Source of the DNA: Bdellovibrionales bacterium
GTDB taxonomy: Bacteria > Bdellovibrionota > Bacteriovoracia > Bacteriovoracales > Bacteriovoracaceae
Direction: 5' to 3'
Length of the DNA stretch: 17,390 bases
NCBI GenBank assembly: GCA_005791855.1
Contig: SXUH01000283.1
Location: 1 to 17,390, forward strand
This document shows, one piece after another, positions 1 through 6,320 of the stretch. Positions within the stretch are counted from its first letter, which is position 1, and the number at the start of each line of letters is the position of its first letter. The position numbers were made by a program, and so were the translations under genes. The notes below the pieces were generated by a model. The model saw only the letters and a program-made list of their open reading frames with translations, made no database searches and was not told where the DNA came from.

Positions 1-18
1 GAGTTCTTCGTCGGTCAT
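1..18 (-). CDS. Start of an unknown gene, cut by the window edge
   Basis: An ATG on the minus strand at 18 opens a frame reading MTDEEL before the window ends. Its ATG overlaps the TGA stop of the TatD-type gene by four bases (ATGA), the usual sign of translational coupling in an operon. No separate Shine-Dalgarno is visible, which fits coupling. Six residues are not enough to name the product. Confidence 0.5.
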
Positions 19-704
19 TCGAGGATTCGAGAAATTTTTTTGAAGTTGAGCCAGACCTGGGCCTTCAGGAACTCGAGGTCGAGCTTGAGGTTCTCCGAGG
101 CCCGGAGGTAGATGTCGTGGATGTCCAGGTGCTTCTGGTCGTCCGTCTCGAGGAAGAGGCTCTCCAGGGGGACGAGCGGAAGGAGCTCCCGGATCTGCGG
201 AGAGTTGTCGATGGAGAGGCCGAAGGAGAAGAAGCACTTCGGATGGAGCCGCAGGAGGTCTCGCAGGAGCTGCTCGTTCCCTCTGAAGTCGTGGAAGATC
301 CACGGCGTGGTGGGTTTCTTCTCCTTGATCTTCTGGAGGAAGTCGGACCCCGAGCGCACGCTGTGGATCACGAGCGGCAGCTGGTGCTTCTCCGCAAGGT
401 CCAGGTGCCAGTCGAAGAGCTCGTTCTGCTTCTCGAGGAACTCCGGGGACATCCGGTCCAGGCCCGTCTCGCCGATCGCCCAGACCTTCCCGGTTTCCAC
501 CAGGTGCCGGATGTGGCCTTGGACCTTGGTGATCTCCTCCTCCGTGTAGTCCTCGAGCCACCAGGGATGGACCCCCGCCGAGGCGTAGGCCCGGGGAGGC
601 TTCTCCAGGCAGAGTTCCTCCAGGGAGAGGCACTCCACACTCACGGCGTCGGCAGTCTCCTGTCGCCGGTGAGTGTGGATGTCGAGGTACGGGAGCGTCT
701 TCAA
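15..704 (-). CDS. TatD family metal-dependent hydrolase (putative DNase)
   Basis: Cytoplasmic TIM-barrel hydrolase of the TatD family, members of which are metal-dependent nucleases acting on DNA 3' ends. The expected ligand motifs are present in order: DIHTH (H10, H12), GETGLDR with E79, VIHSVR with H114, IFHDFRG with H138, and LETDD with D188. At 229 aa it is somewhat shorter than the roughly 260 aa usual for the family; the region between the first histidines and GVHPWW is compact. The start is TTG at 704. The upstream TAAGG, made partly from the stop codon of the preceding gene, serves as Shine-Dalgarno, so translation is probably coupled. The gene overlaps the next one downstream by ATGA. 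The family call is firm; the exact substrate is not. Confidence 0.9.
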   Translation of the reverse strand: MKTLPYLDIHTHRRQETADAVSVECLSLEELCLEKPPRAYASAGVHPWWLEDYTEEEITKVQGHIRHLVETGKVWAIGETGLDRMSPEFLEKQNELFDWHLDLAEKHQLPLVIHSVRSGSDFLQKIKEKKPTTPWIFHDFRGNEQLLRDLLRLHPKCFFSFGLSIDNSPQIRELLPLVPLESLFLETDDQKHLDIHDIYLRASENLKLDLEFLKAQVWLNFKKISRILE

Positions 705-710
705 AGAACC

Positions 711-1010
711 TTAGTAGCAGCTGATGGAGTGGTGGACGTACGAGACGCGGTCGTTGAAGTCTCTGTTGTAGATCGTCCGGTACGAGGTGAACCCGGCCGC
801 GACGAAGTCCGAGAAGTACTCGGTCCGGAACCGGCCGGACCAGTAGGAGAAGTTGATCCAGCCGCTGCAGCTGACGTGGAACTGGGTATCGTTCCGGATC
901 TCAACCTGGACGTTGTTGCCCCACTGGTAGACCCGAGGCTCGACGAGTCTCTGAGCGAACACAGACATAGAACAGATCATCAAAGCGATAGCTAGAAATG
1001 TTTTTTTCAT
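711..1010 (-). CDS. Small secreted protein of unknown function
   Basis: A 99-residue protein with a clear signal peptide (MKKTFLAIALMICSMSVFAQ, cleavage after A19). The mature part is about 80 residues, rich in aromatic residues, with two cysteines (one in SCSGW, one second from the end), so one disulfide is possible. I do not recognise the family. An open frame extends upstream to 1082, but ATG 1010 is preferred: it starts the signal peptide, has AGGGGA just upstream, and lies behind a good promoter. It is the first gene of a leftward operon; the TatD-type gene begins six bases after its stop. Confidence 0.8.
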   Translation of the reverse strand: MKKTFLAIALMICSMSVFAQRLVEPRVYQWGNNVQVEIRNDTQFHVSCSGWINFSYWSGRFRTEYFSDFVAAGFTSYRTIYNRDFNDRVSYVHHSISCY

Positions 1011-1028
1011 GAAGTCCCCTTTGTGATA

Positions 1029-1057
1029 TTTAAACAGAGAACCGCGGGCCTCGTCAA
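1029..1057 (-). promoter_or_regulatory. Sigma-70-type promoter for the secreted protein/TatD operon
   Basis: On the minus strand, TTGACG (1057-1052) is followed after 17 bases by TTTAAA (1034-1029). The -35 box matches consensus at five of six positions, the -10 box at four. Transcription would begin near 1022, leaving a short leader that carries AGGGGA before the ATG at 1010. The element lies between divergent genes. Confidence 0.55.
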
Positions 1058-1075
1058 ATTTCAATGGAGCCGACC

Positions 1076-1711
1076 ATGTCATGGATACCGGAAGAGATAC
1101 AAAGCTATTGCGTTAACCACTCCACCCGTCCCTCGGAGATCGCAAAGAAGTTGCAGGACTTCACCGTGCAATCTGTCCACGGCAGCAACATGCTCATCGG
1201 AGAAATGGAAGCGAGCGTCCTAACATTTCTCATAAAGTTAGGGCGGGTAAGAAGCGTACTGGAGTTCGGAACCTACACGGGCTACTCCGCTCTAGTCATG
1301 GCCGAGCAGCTCCCCGACGACGGAACCGTGACCACCATCGACGTGAACGTCGAGACCTGCAAGATCGCCCGCCGCTTCTGGGACGAGTCTCCGCACGGGA
1401 AGAAGATCACGCAGATCCTGAAGCCGGGCCTCGCGGCGATGGAGGAGCTCACCGCGAAGTTCGACCTCGTCTTCATCGACGCCGACAAGAACAACTACTC
1501 GAACTACCTGCAGTGGTCCCTCGAACACTTGAGTCCCACGGGGATCATCGTCGTCGACAACACTCTGTGGTCGGGGAAGGTGCTCACGCCGGGCCTAGAC
1601 CGGCAGACCGATTCGATCAGAGAACACAACGAGAGAGTGAATTCCCTCTCGGGATACACGAAGACGCTCCTGCCGATTCGAGACGGAATGTACCTCATCC
1701 AAAAAACCTGA
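1076..1711 (+). CDS. SAM-dependent O-methyltransferase (caffeoyl-CoA OMT-like)
   Basis: A 211-residue class I methyltransferase of the Methyltransf_3 family (bacterial caffeoyl-CoA/catechol O-methyltransferase-like), about the normal family length. The SAM-binding motif I is VLEFGTYTGYSA (61-72), followed by the acidic ribose-binding strand end TTIDVN (87-91). FIDADK with D135 and DNTLWSGK (161-168) carry the usual divalent-metal ligands, and the family C-terminal signature LPIRDGMYL is at 199-207. These enzymes methylate vicinal hydroxyls on small aromatic acceptors with Mg2+; the acceptor here is unknown. ATG 1076 is preferred to ATG 1064 because GGAG at 1066-1069 sits six bases ahead of it. 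It is divergent from the secreted-protein operon. Confidence 0.9.
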   Translation: MSWIPEEIQSYCVNHSTRPSEIAKKLQDFTVQSVHGSNMLIGEMEASVLTFLIKLGRVRSVLEFGTYTGYSALVMAEQLPDDGTVTTIDVNVETCKIARRFWDESPHGKKITQILKPGLAAMEELTAKFDLVFIDADKNNYSNYLQWSLEHLSPTGIIVVDNTLWSGKVLTPGLDRQTDSIREHNERVNSLSGYTKTLLPIRDGMYLIQKT

Positions 1712-1826
1712 CTTTTCCTTTCGGCCCGACGCCGGCTCAAGATTAGCATAATTTCATCTTGCGCTTGTTTCAAAATTCTCAACCTGAGTCATACTAGAGC
1801 CAGGACTTAAGCAGGATGGAGGTCTT

Positions 1827-2237
1827 ATGCGTCTGAGGGAACTACTGGTCATCGTCGTAGCAGGTTTCTTGTTGGTGTTCATCACACCGACGTTCAATAA
1901 AGAATCACGGGCCCTCGAAAGACAAGCGCAGGAGGCGAGTCCCTCCGAGCTTCTGGAAGAAGAACACACCTTCCGCATCGTCTACCGCGTTCCATCCTCC
2001 AAGGAAGAATCGATCGCCGACATTATCTGGATGAAAAAAGCTGCGGAGGTTGCAACCTCTGAAGGCGTACCCTATTTCAATGTCCTCGAGCAAAAAGTGA
2101 CGAAGCGCTATGTTAAAAAGTATGACACTGAGCTCTCTATCATCGAAGGAATCATTCAACTTGACCCTGATCCTATGCGTGGCGAGTTCGATGCTAGAGA
2201 AATCACAAGTTTAGTTCTTACTGACGCTGGCTATTAA
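1827..2237 (+). CDS. Membrane-anchored protein of unknown function
   Basis: A 136-residue protein with an N-terminal hydrophobic segment (about residues 5-21, LLVIVVAGFLLVFIT) that could be a signal anchor; no lipobox and no good cleavage site is seen. A soluble part follows, with HTFRIVYRV (47-55) and, near 70-85, KKAAEVATSEGVPYFNVLE. That layout, a strand followed by an 'AAE...G..YF.V' helix-strand unit, recalls the CC0125/CC1285-type lipoproteins of proteobacteria, a weak resemblance judged by eye. GGAGG at 1818-1822 gives a good ribosome binding site. The second half is richer in A and T than the neighbouring genes. Confidence 0.75.
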   Translation: MRLRELLVIVVAGFLLVFITPTFNKESRALERQAQEASPSELLEEEHTFRIVYRVPSSKEESIADIIWMKKAAEVATSEGVPYFNVLEQKVTKRYVKKYDTELSIIEGIIQLDPDPMRGEFDAREITSLVLTDAGY

Positions 2238-2302
2238 TAGCGAAGCAAAATTTTAACTAAAGGCACTGGCCCATCTTTCCAAATGCGGTGAGTCTCATCT
2301 AA

Positions 2303-2325
2303 CCTCCAGCGAAAAAAACTGGAGG
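2303..2325 (+). promoter_or_regulatory. Leader hairpin that buries the Shine-Dalgarno of the transglutaminase gene
   Basis: CCTCCAG (2303-2309) pairs perfectly with CTGGAGG (2319-2325) across a nine-base loop of mostly A. The 3' arm contains the whole GGAGG Shine-Dalgarno for the ATG at 2331, so the folded mRNA would hide it. This suggests control of translation by temperature, ligand, small RNA or ribosome availability; which one is not visible. Confidence 0.55.
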
Positions 2326-2330
2326 AAAAT

Positions 2331-3386
2331 ATGCAATGGATGAGTTTCATTGTCCTGAACTTTGTTCTTATGAGTGGGGCGTTCTCTGCTCCCCTTGGGA
2401 TTGATCACGAATGGGATGGCGTCTCCGATCCGCTCATCATGAGCAGCACCTTCGAGAGAAATTTTGCGAAGATGCCATTGGTCGGAAAGGTCGGCGACCC
2501 GGAGAAGTTCTGGTCCGGTGACTACTGGGCCCTCTACCTCGGGAACATCAACTACCGCTGGAACGCTCCCTATAAGACCGGCTACAACCTCCGATCGCCG
2601 AACCGGCAGCGGGCGATGAGCATGTCCCAAGCGGAGCTCGCAGAGCTCGCTCCGTCGGAGAAGTACGACCTCCTCACGGGCCGCTACGACTACCCGCTTC
2701 GGAACGACGTCTACGACCACTCTTATCCGCGGGCCGCGGAGTGGGAAGGGATCTGCCACGGCTGGGCTCCGGCGACCATGAACCACAAGGAACCGAAACC
2801 CAAGACCCTGACCAACCCTGAAGGGATCAAGATTCCCTTCGGGTCCTCGGACATCAAGGCCCTCCTGAGCTACTACTACGCCTACAAGTACGAGGTGGAG
2901 AGCACCTACCAGATGGGCGAGCGCTGCTACGGTCGCCGCTGCTACGAGGACCTCAACGCCGGTGCCTTCCACATCGTCCTCGCCAACAAGGTCGGGATCG
3001 AGAAGGTCGGCTTCCTGGGTGACATCGACCGCACCGCGGAGGTCTGGAACCATCCGATCAGCGCCTACTCCACTTCCGTGGTCAGCACCTTCAACTCCCC
3101 GACCCGGTACTCGGCGTACGGAACGGTCAAGGTGGTCCGGGTGCGGACGGAGATGACCTACGTCGACGAGTCCGAGAAGAACACCTGGCTCCCGCTCCTG
3201 GGGACCGCGGATCAGATCAACAAGGTGAAGCTCTACGAGTACTACCTGGACATCAACGCCAAGGAAGAGATCATCGGCGGCGAGTGGATCTCCGCCGAGC
3301 GGCCTGACTTCCTCTGGACCGTCCCGAAGGTGCAGAAGTTCGAAGGGATGATGTCCCGCCTGTCCGAACTCACAAACGATAAGTAA
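2331..3386 (+). CDS. Exported transglutaminase of the elicitor (GP42-like) family
   Basis: A 351-residue precursor with a signal peptide (cleavage likely after AFSA, residue 20). The body matches the transglutaminase-elicitor family known from Phytophthora GP42 and some bacteria. Key segments are GICHGWAPA with candidate catalytic C142, GAFHIVLAN with H214, GDIDRTAEVWNHP with D231/D233, and GGEWISAERPDFLW (316-329) near the end. VWNHP at 238-242 lines up with the start of the Pep-13 motif (VWNQP...). These enzymes form glutamyl-lysine isopeptide bonds; secretion suggests action on envelope or foreign proteins. ATG 2331 is chosen over the in-frame ATG at 2340 because GGAGG lies five bases upstream. 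It is a single-gene unit closed by a terminator. Confidence 0.85.
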   Translation: MQWMSFIVLNFVLMSGAFSAPLGIDHEWDGVSDPLIMSSTFERNFAKMPLVGKVGDPEKFWSGDYWALYLGNINYRWNAPYKTGYNLRSPNRQRAMSMSQAELAELAPSEKYDLLTGRYDYPLRNDVYDHSYPRAAEWEGICHGWAPATMNHKEPKPKTLTNPEGIKIPFGSSDIKALLSYYYAYKYEVESTYQMGERCYGRRCYEDLNAGAFHIVLANKVGIEKVGFLGDIDRTAEVWNHPISAYSTSVVSTFNSPTRYSAYGTVKVVRVRTEMTYVDESEKNTWLPLLGTADQINKVKLYEYYLDINAKEEIIGGEWISAERPDFLWTVPKVQKFEGMMSRLSELTNDK

Positions 3387-3397
3387 GCCCGTTTCTG

Positions 3398-3430
3398 GCC
3401 CCCGGGCAGCGTGTCCCGGGGGCTTTCCTC
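3398..3430 (+). terminator. Intrinsic terminator after the transglutaminase gene
   Basis: GCCCCCGGG (3398-3406) pairs perfectly with CCCGGGGGC (3415-3423) over an eight-base loop and is followed by the T/C-rich tail TTTCCTCTCT. It begins 11 bases after the stop codon. Confidence 0.8.
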
Positions 3431-3464
3431 TCTACCCGTTCCTCACTCTTCTAAGGATGACATC

Positions 3465-3872
3465 ATGGCAAACCAGTACACGGGCTCCTGCCTCTGCGGA
3501 CAGCTGAGGTACGAGGTCGAAGGAAGCTTCGAGAGCTTCTACCTGTGCCACTGCCGGCACTGCCAGAAGGACACGGGGTCCGCCCACTCGGCGAACCTCT
3601 TCTCCGCGAGCGGGAAGCTCCGCTGGCTCACGGGCAGCGAGGGCCTTCGCACCTACACCCTCCCCGGGACCCGGCACGCGAAGAGCTTCTGCGGCGTCTG
3701 TAGCTCCGCCCTCCCTTCCCTCCAGCTCGGCGGCACACTCCTCGTCGTCCCCGCCGGGAGCCTCGAGGGCGAAATTTCTCTGGCACCCACGGCCCATCTG
3801 TTCTGCGCGAGCCGCGCGGGCTGGGACCGGGAGCTGGAGAAGGTAGTACAGCTCCCCGGGCTTCCGGGCTGA
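3465..3872 (+). CDS. GFA/CENP-V family zinc-binding protein
   Basis: A 135-residue cytoplasmic protein of the glutathione-dependent formaldehyde-activating (GFA)/CENP-V fold. Its zinc cysteines are in the expected order: CLCG (C9, C11), CHCRHC (C28, C30, C33) and FCGVCSS (C76, C79). The length is typical for the family. Founding members bind glutathione and were proposed to speed its reaction with formaldehyde, but most bacterial homologues have no proven reaction, so only the fold should be trusted. An upstream in-frame ATG at 3411 lies inside the preceding terminator; ATG 3465 has AAGGA at 3453-3457 and starts the conserved region. No partner gene is adjacent. Confidence 0.9.
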   Translation: MANQYTGSCLCGQLRYEVEGSFESFYLCHCRHCQKDTGSAHSANLFSASGKLRWLTGSEGLRTYTLPGTRHAKSFCGVCSSALPSLQLGGTLLVVPAGSLEGEISLAPTAHLFCASRAGWDRELEKVVQLPGLPG

Positions 3873-3876
3873 GCGC

Positions 3877-3911
3877 AAAAAAAAAGGCCGGAATCATTTT
3901 TGATTCCGGCC
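3877..3911 (-). terminator. Strong terminator between convergent genes
   Basis: GGCCGGAATCA (3886-3896) and TGATTCCGGCC (3901-3911) form a perfect 11-bp stem with a TTTT loop. Nine A residues at 3877-3885 become a run of U on the minus-strand transcript, so this mainly ends the leftward lipoprotein mRNA. It may also stop the rightward GFA gene, although that side has no T run. Confidence 0.88.
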
Positions 3912-3935
3912 CTTAAACGGGATCGACTTAAAAAA

Positions 3936-4337
3936 TTAGAGGTTAACGACGACGGTCTTAGTCTCGCCGGTCTTAACGATGGAGAACTGGACGTTCTTGT
4001 CGTTGACGACTTCGACGTTGGCGTCGCAGTCAGAAACGACGATCTGAACCTTACCGGCAGTCGGAGCGTCGAACTTAACGGTGAGGACCTGCGGCTCAAC
4101 CGAACGGTCAACTTTCACCGGGCTCTTGTCGAGGCACTCGTTGGCAACGGTTGTTCCGTTGATGTCGACGGATGCCTTAGCTGGGTAGTTCTTCCCGACC
4201 ATAGAAATTCTCCAGTCCATCAGCTGCTTGGTGACAGGCTGGATGGCCTTCTTCTTAGAGCTGCTGCTGCTGTCTTTGCCGCAGGCAACTGCGAATAAGA
4301 GTGATGATGCGAGAGCGAGGTTGAGACATGTTTTCAT
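3936..4337 (-). CDS. Small lipoprotein of unknown function
   Basis: A 133-residue precursor with a signal sequence ending in the lipobox-like AVAC, giving lipidated C19. Residues 22-30 form a Ser5-Lys3 linker. The remaining roughly 100 residues are rich in beta-branched residues (VQIVVSDCDANVEVV near 95-110), suggesting a small beta-sandwich, with two cysteines (about 68 and 103) that could form a disulfide. I do not recognise the family. The -3 alanine of the lipobox is less usual than leucine, so lipidation is probable, not certain. AAGGA and AGGA lie upstream of the ATG. It is a single-gene unit with its own terminator. Confidence 0.82.
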   Translation of the reverse strand: MKTCLNLALASSLLFAVACGKDSSSSSKKKAIQPVTKQLMDWRISMVGKNYPAKASVDINGTTVANECLDKSPVKVDRSVEPQVLTVKFDAPTAGKVQIVVSDCDANVEVVNDKNVQFSIVKTGETKTVVVNL

Positions 4338-4360
4338 ATTCCTGATCCTTTTCGTTTAAT

Positions 4361-4381
4361 TAATGACCGTGGAGGTCATTA
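4361..4381. repeat. Inverted repeat in the lipoprotein leader
   Basis: TAATGACC (4361-4368) and GGTCATTA (4374-4381) form a perfect 8-bp stem with a five-base loop. On the plus strand GTTTTTATA follows, like a weak terminator, but no plus-strand gene ends here. On the minus strand it lies in the leader about 24 bases ahead of the lipoprotein ATG, where it could be an operator or an mRNA-stabilising hairpin. Confidence 0.45.
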
Positions 4382-4546
4382 GTTTTTATATTAGTGCAAA
4401 GCATTTCGTTCTTACTGACGGCGCAATAGCTATCATGGCTCGATGAACCAATACAAGAGATTAAAAAAATATTTTTTCGCAATCCTCGAATGAAACTTTA
4501 GGAATCTTGAGATAGTTTGAAGAAGTTAAAAAACACGAACGATGCG

Positions 4547-4570
4547 CTTTGCTAGCACAGAGTAGCAAAG
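4547..4570. repeat. Inverted repeat just downstream of the recombinase gene
   Basis: CTTTGCTA (4547-4554) and TAGCAAAG (4563-4570) are perfect inverted copies around the eight-base centre GCACAGAG. The repeat lies 28 bases beyond the recombinase stop codon. The form (two arms, 8-bp centre) is like a tyrosine-recombinase crossover site, but the hairpin could equally be part of a transcription terminator: a run of six T on the minus strand lies about 13 bases past it. Confidence 0.5.
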
Positions 4571-4597
4571 GTCACTGTGGCACCAATGTGTTGGGCG

Positions 4598-5548
4598 TCA
4601 AAGGTCCAAGCTGAGAGATTGGTGAATTTTTAGCCGCCGCTTGTTATAAGCTTTTGTCATGGAAATATCTTTGTGTCCGACAAAATCTGCCACTCTCTCG
4701 AGCGGATGCCCCTTGTCTAAGAGCATGCCGATGACGGTGGCCCTCGCCGAGTGGATGGTGATGTTTCCAGTGACGCCGATCTTCTTTGCGTAGCGCTTGA
4801 TGATGTAGTTGAGGGACTTGGGATCCAGGGCCTTGTTGAGATTCCCGTCGAGCGCGTTGCGTGTCGGACGGAAGATGTAGTCCTCCGGCCGCATGGAGTA
4901 GTTTTGGGCCTCGCACCAACGGAGGTAGTCGCCGAGGGCCGCCTCGACCTTCGGGTTCATGGGCGTCACCATCTCCTGCGCGCCCTTGGCCTTGTAGCGG
5001 ACGACGGTGAAGCCGTTCTCTTCCCCGAGGTTCTTGAACTTCAGTTCGGAGACCTCCCGGTGACGCATGCCCGTGGTGAAGAAGAGGTGGAGGATCGCCT
5101 TGTGGAGCTTCCCCGGGCCGGTCTGCGTGTCAATGGCGTTCAGGAGGTCGACCACCTGTTCGTCGGTGAGGTCCTGGGTCTTCACCTCCTTGGCGATGCG
5201 GAAGCGCTTGACCCGGGCGATGGGATTCTTCTCCAGGAGGTTCATGTCCATGAGGTAGTCGTAGAACGACCAGAGGGTCGCGAGCGTGCGGTTCACGCTC
5301 CGCTGGGAGTAGTTCTCCTTCAGGAGGTGGTCCTTGAAGGCCACGGCGTGTGAGTGCTCGACCTTGAGCTCGTTGAACATCCGGAACCGCTCCTTCAGGA
5401 AGAGGAGGAACTTCCGCAGGTCCCGGGTGTAGGCGTCTCTGGTGTGCCGGGAGGAGAAGTTGTGGATGAAGCCGTAGTAGATCTTGTTCCGGTCGAACTC
5501 GGCGAACTTTCCGATCTCGAAGCCTGAGAAGTTCTGCACCGAGCTCAT
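4598..5548 (-). CDS. Tyrosine recombinase (Xer/integrase type)
   Basis: A 316-residue site-specific recombinase. The N-terminal core-binding, SAM-like domain spans about 25-110 (SSRHTRDAYTRDLRKFLLFL near 32-51), and the catalytic domain about 125-310. All catalytic residues can be placed: R162 in TTGMRHREV, K188 in the beta hairpin YKAKGAQ, H266 and R269 in HSAR, H292 in GHKDIS, and Y301 in KAYNKR. Size and single core-binding domain are Xer-like, but I do not assign xerC or xerD. The frame is open upstream, but ATG 5548 is preferred: it follows GGGGAG and its ATGA overlaps the stop of the upstream gene. It is cotranscribed with a probable DNA-binding protein and lies between two inverted repeats, suggesting a dedicated recombination unit. 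Confidence 0.9.
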   Translation of the reverse strand: MSSVQNFSGFEIGKFAEFDRNKIYYGFIHNFSSRHTRDAYTRDLRKFLLFLKERFRMFNELKVEHSHAVAFKDHLLKENYSQRSVNRTLATLWSFYDYLMDMNLLEKNPIARVKRFRIAKEVKTQDLTDEQVVDLLNAIDTQTGPGKLHKAILHLFFTTGMRHREVSELKFKNLGEENGFTVVRYKAKGAQEMVTPMNPKVEAALGDYLRWCEAQNYSMRPEDYIFRPTRNALDGNLNKALDPKSLNYIIKRYAKKIGVTGNITIHSARATVIGMLLDKGHPLERVADFVGHKDISMTKAYNKRRLKIHQSLSLDL

Positions 5549-6129
5549 GCGCGCTCCCCTTTCTTCTGGGCCCAGTCCAGGCAGAAGGAGAGCACGGCCC
5601 ACTCGTCCTTCGGCAGGATCCGGAAGAGGTTCTTCGGATTGTACGCCTGGATCCGGACGATGATCAGCACGTGGTTCACGGCCTTGGTGATGTCCGCGCG
5701 CTCCCGGGGCCCGAGCTCGAGCTTCTTCCCCTTCTTCACGTCCCCGGAGTAGGACTTGAGGACCTTCTCCACGTTCTGCAGGCTTTCCTTCATGATCTGC
5801 AGCTGGTCCTTCTGCCGGCGCTTCATCTCGATGAACTGGTCGATGATGAAGCGGATCTTCCGGCCACGGCCCAGGTCGGATTTCCCGGGGACCCGAAGGC
5901 CGTCTAAAAACTCCAGGTATTTCTTGGCGAGGCAGAGGGTGAAATTTTTGGCCTTGAGATCATCTTCGACCCGAGGTCTACCGGGAGATTTTTTGAGCTT
6001 TTTGAAGGCCGGCTGCGGCGTTAAAAATTTTTCGATCAAAACTTCCGGCGCTACTTTCTGCGTAGCGTCCGAGAGCCCGGATTTTAAAATTTTTTTCAGG
6101 ACGCTTATGCTTTGCTCAGTTTCATTCAT
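5545..6129 (-). CDS. Probable DNA-binding partner of the recombinase (AT-hook plus RHH-like)
   Basis: A 194-residue basic protein of no named family that I recognise. SPGRPR at 48-53 is the core of an AT-hook, a minor-groove binding motif. It is followed by a strand-like KNFTLCLA (61-68) and two helices (KKYLEFLDGL; RKIRFIIDQFIEMKRR), the order expected of a ribbon-helix-helix fold. A likely coiled coil follows (about 100-128), then a hydrophobic C-terminal region with LLIIVRI-like and EWAVLSFCLDW stretches. Start: ATG 6129 with GGAG six bases upstream, rather than in-frame TTG 6141. The stop overlaps the recombinase start by ATGA. Role inferred from context: repressor, accessory factor or directionality factor. 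The first quarter is more AT-rich than the rest. Confidence 0.78.
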   Translation of the reverse strand: MNETEQSISVLKKILKSGLSDATQKVAPEVLIEKFLTPQPAFKKLKKSPGRPRVEDDLKAKNFTLCLAKKYLEFLDGLRVPGKSDLGRGRKIRFIIDQFIEMKRRQKDQLQIMKESLQNVEKVLKSYSGDVKKGKKLELGPRERADITKAVNHVLIIVRIQAYNPKNLFRILPKDEWAVLSFCLDWAQKKGERA

Positions 6130-6161
6130 TTTTGACTCCAAAAAACGATAGTGAGGGCATC

Positions 6162-6187
6162 TACCGCATAATTCCCCTTATGAGGTA
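6162..6187. other. dif-like inverted repeat, candidate Xer-type recombination site
   Basis: Arms TACCGCATAA (6162-6171) and TTATGAGGTA (6178-6187) are inverted copies matching at nine of ten positions around the six-base centre TTCCCC. E. coli dif has an 11-base XerC arm ending CGCATAA, a six-base centre and a XerD arm beginning TTATG; the inner part of both arms and the centre length are the same here. It lies 33 bases upstream of the recombinase operon. Alternatively it is an operator for the RHH-like protein. Confidence 0.6.
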
Positions 6188-6252
6188 TAAAAATAGTGTA
6201 TTTGAATTGATCTAATTTAACTAATAAAATTGAACTAGTTTTAATGGGAAAA

Positions 6253-6266
6253 ATGCGCATACGCAT
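6253..6266. repeat. Short inverted repeat upstream of the acyltransferase gene
   Basis: ATGCG (6253-6257) and CGCAT (6262-6266) flank CATA. The first eight bases, ATGCGCAT, are themselves a palindrome and recur at 7190-7197, beyond the other end of the acyltransferase gene. It may be a regulator site; no regulator can be named. Confidence 0.3.
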
Positions 6267-6283
6267 AGGTGACTAAAATGGTA

Positions 6284-6313
6284 TTTCATTATTCCGCCAG
6301 ATTCATTTAAACT
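6284..6313 (+). promoter_or_regulatory. Possible promoter giving a leaderless acyltransferase mRNA
   Basis: TTTCAT (6284-6289) and TAAACT (6308-6313) are 18 bases apart. The match to consensus is moderate, but the predicted start of transcription falls on or next to the ATG at 6321, and no Shine-Dalgarno is present, so the mRNA may be leaderless. Confidence 0.3.
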
Positions 6314-6320
6314 AGCTCTC

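Noticed and set aside
117..995. Long open frame antisense to the TatD-type and secreted-protein genes
   Set aside because: Its protein is a run of Val, Leu, Glu, Arg and Asp with no motif, as expected when GC-rich coding DNA is read on the wrong strand. The minus-strand genes have motifs and ribosome binding sites.
2046..2059. Perfect 14-base palindrome GAGGTTGCAACCTC
   Set aside because: It lies inside the coding region of the membrane-anchored protein and encodes ordinary helix residues. There is no loop room for a hairpin and no repeat of it elsewhere.
3628..4111. Open frames antisense to the GFA gene running into the terminator region
   Set aside because: They read through the hairpin and A tract, have biased composition and lack ribosome binding sites.
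4547..6187. Complete integrative element or integron
   Set aside because: The two flanking inverted repeats differ in sequence, no direct-repeat att pair or tRNA target is visible, and there is no cargo beyond the two genes.
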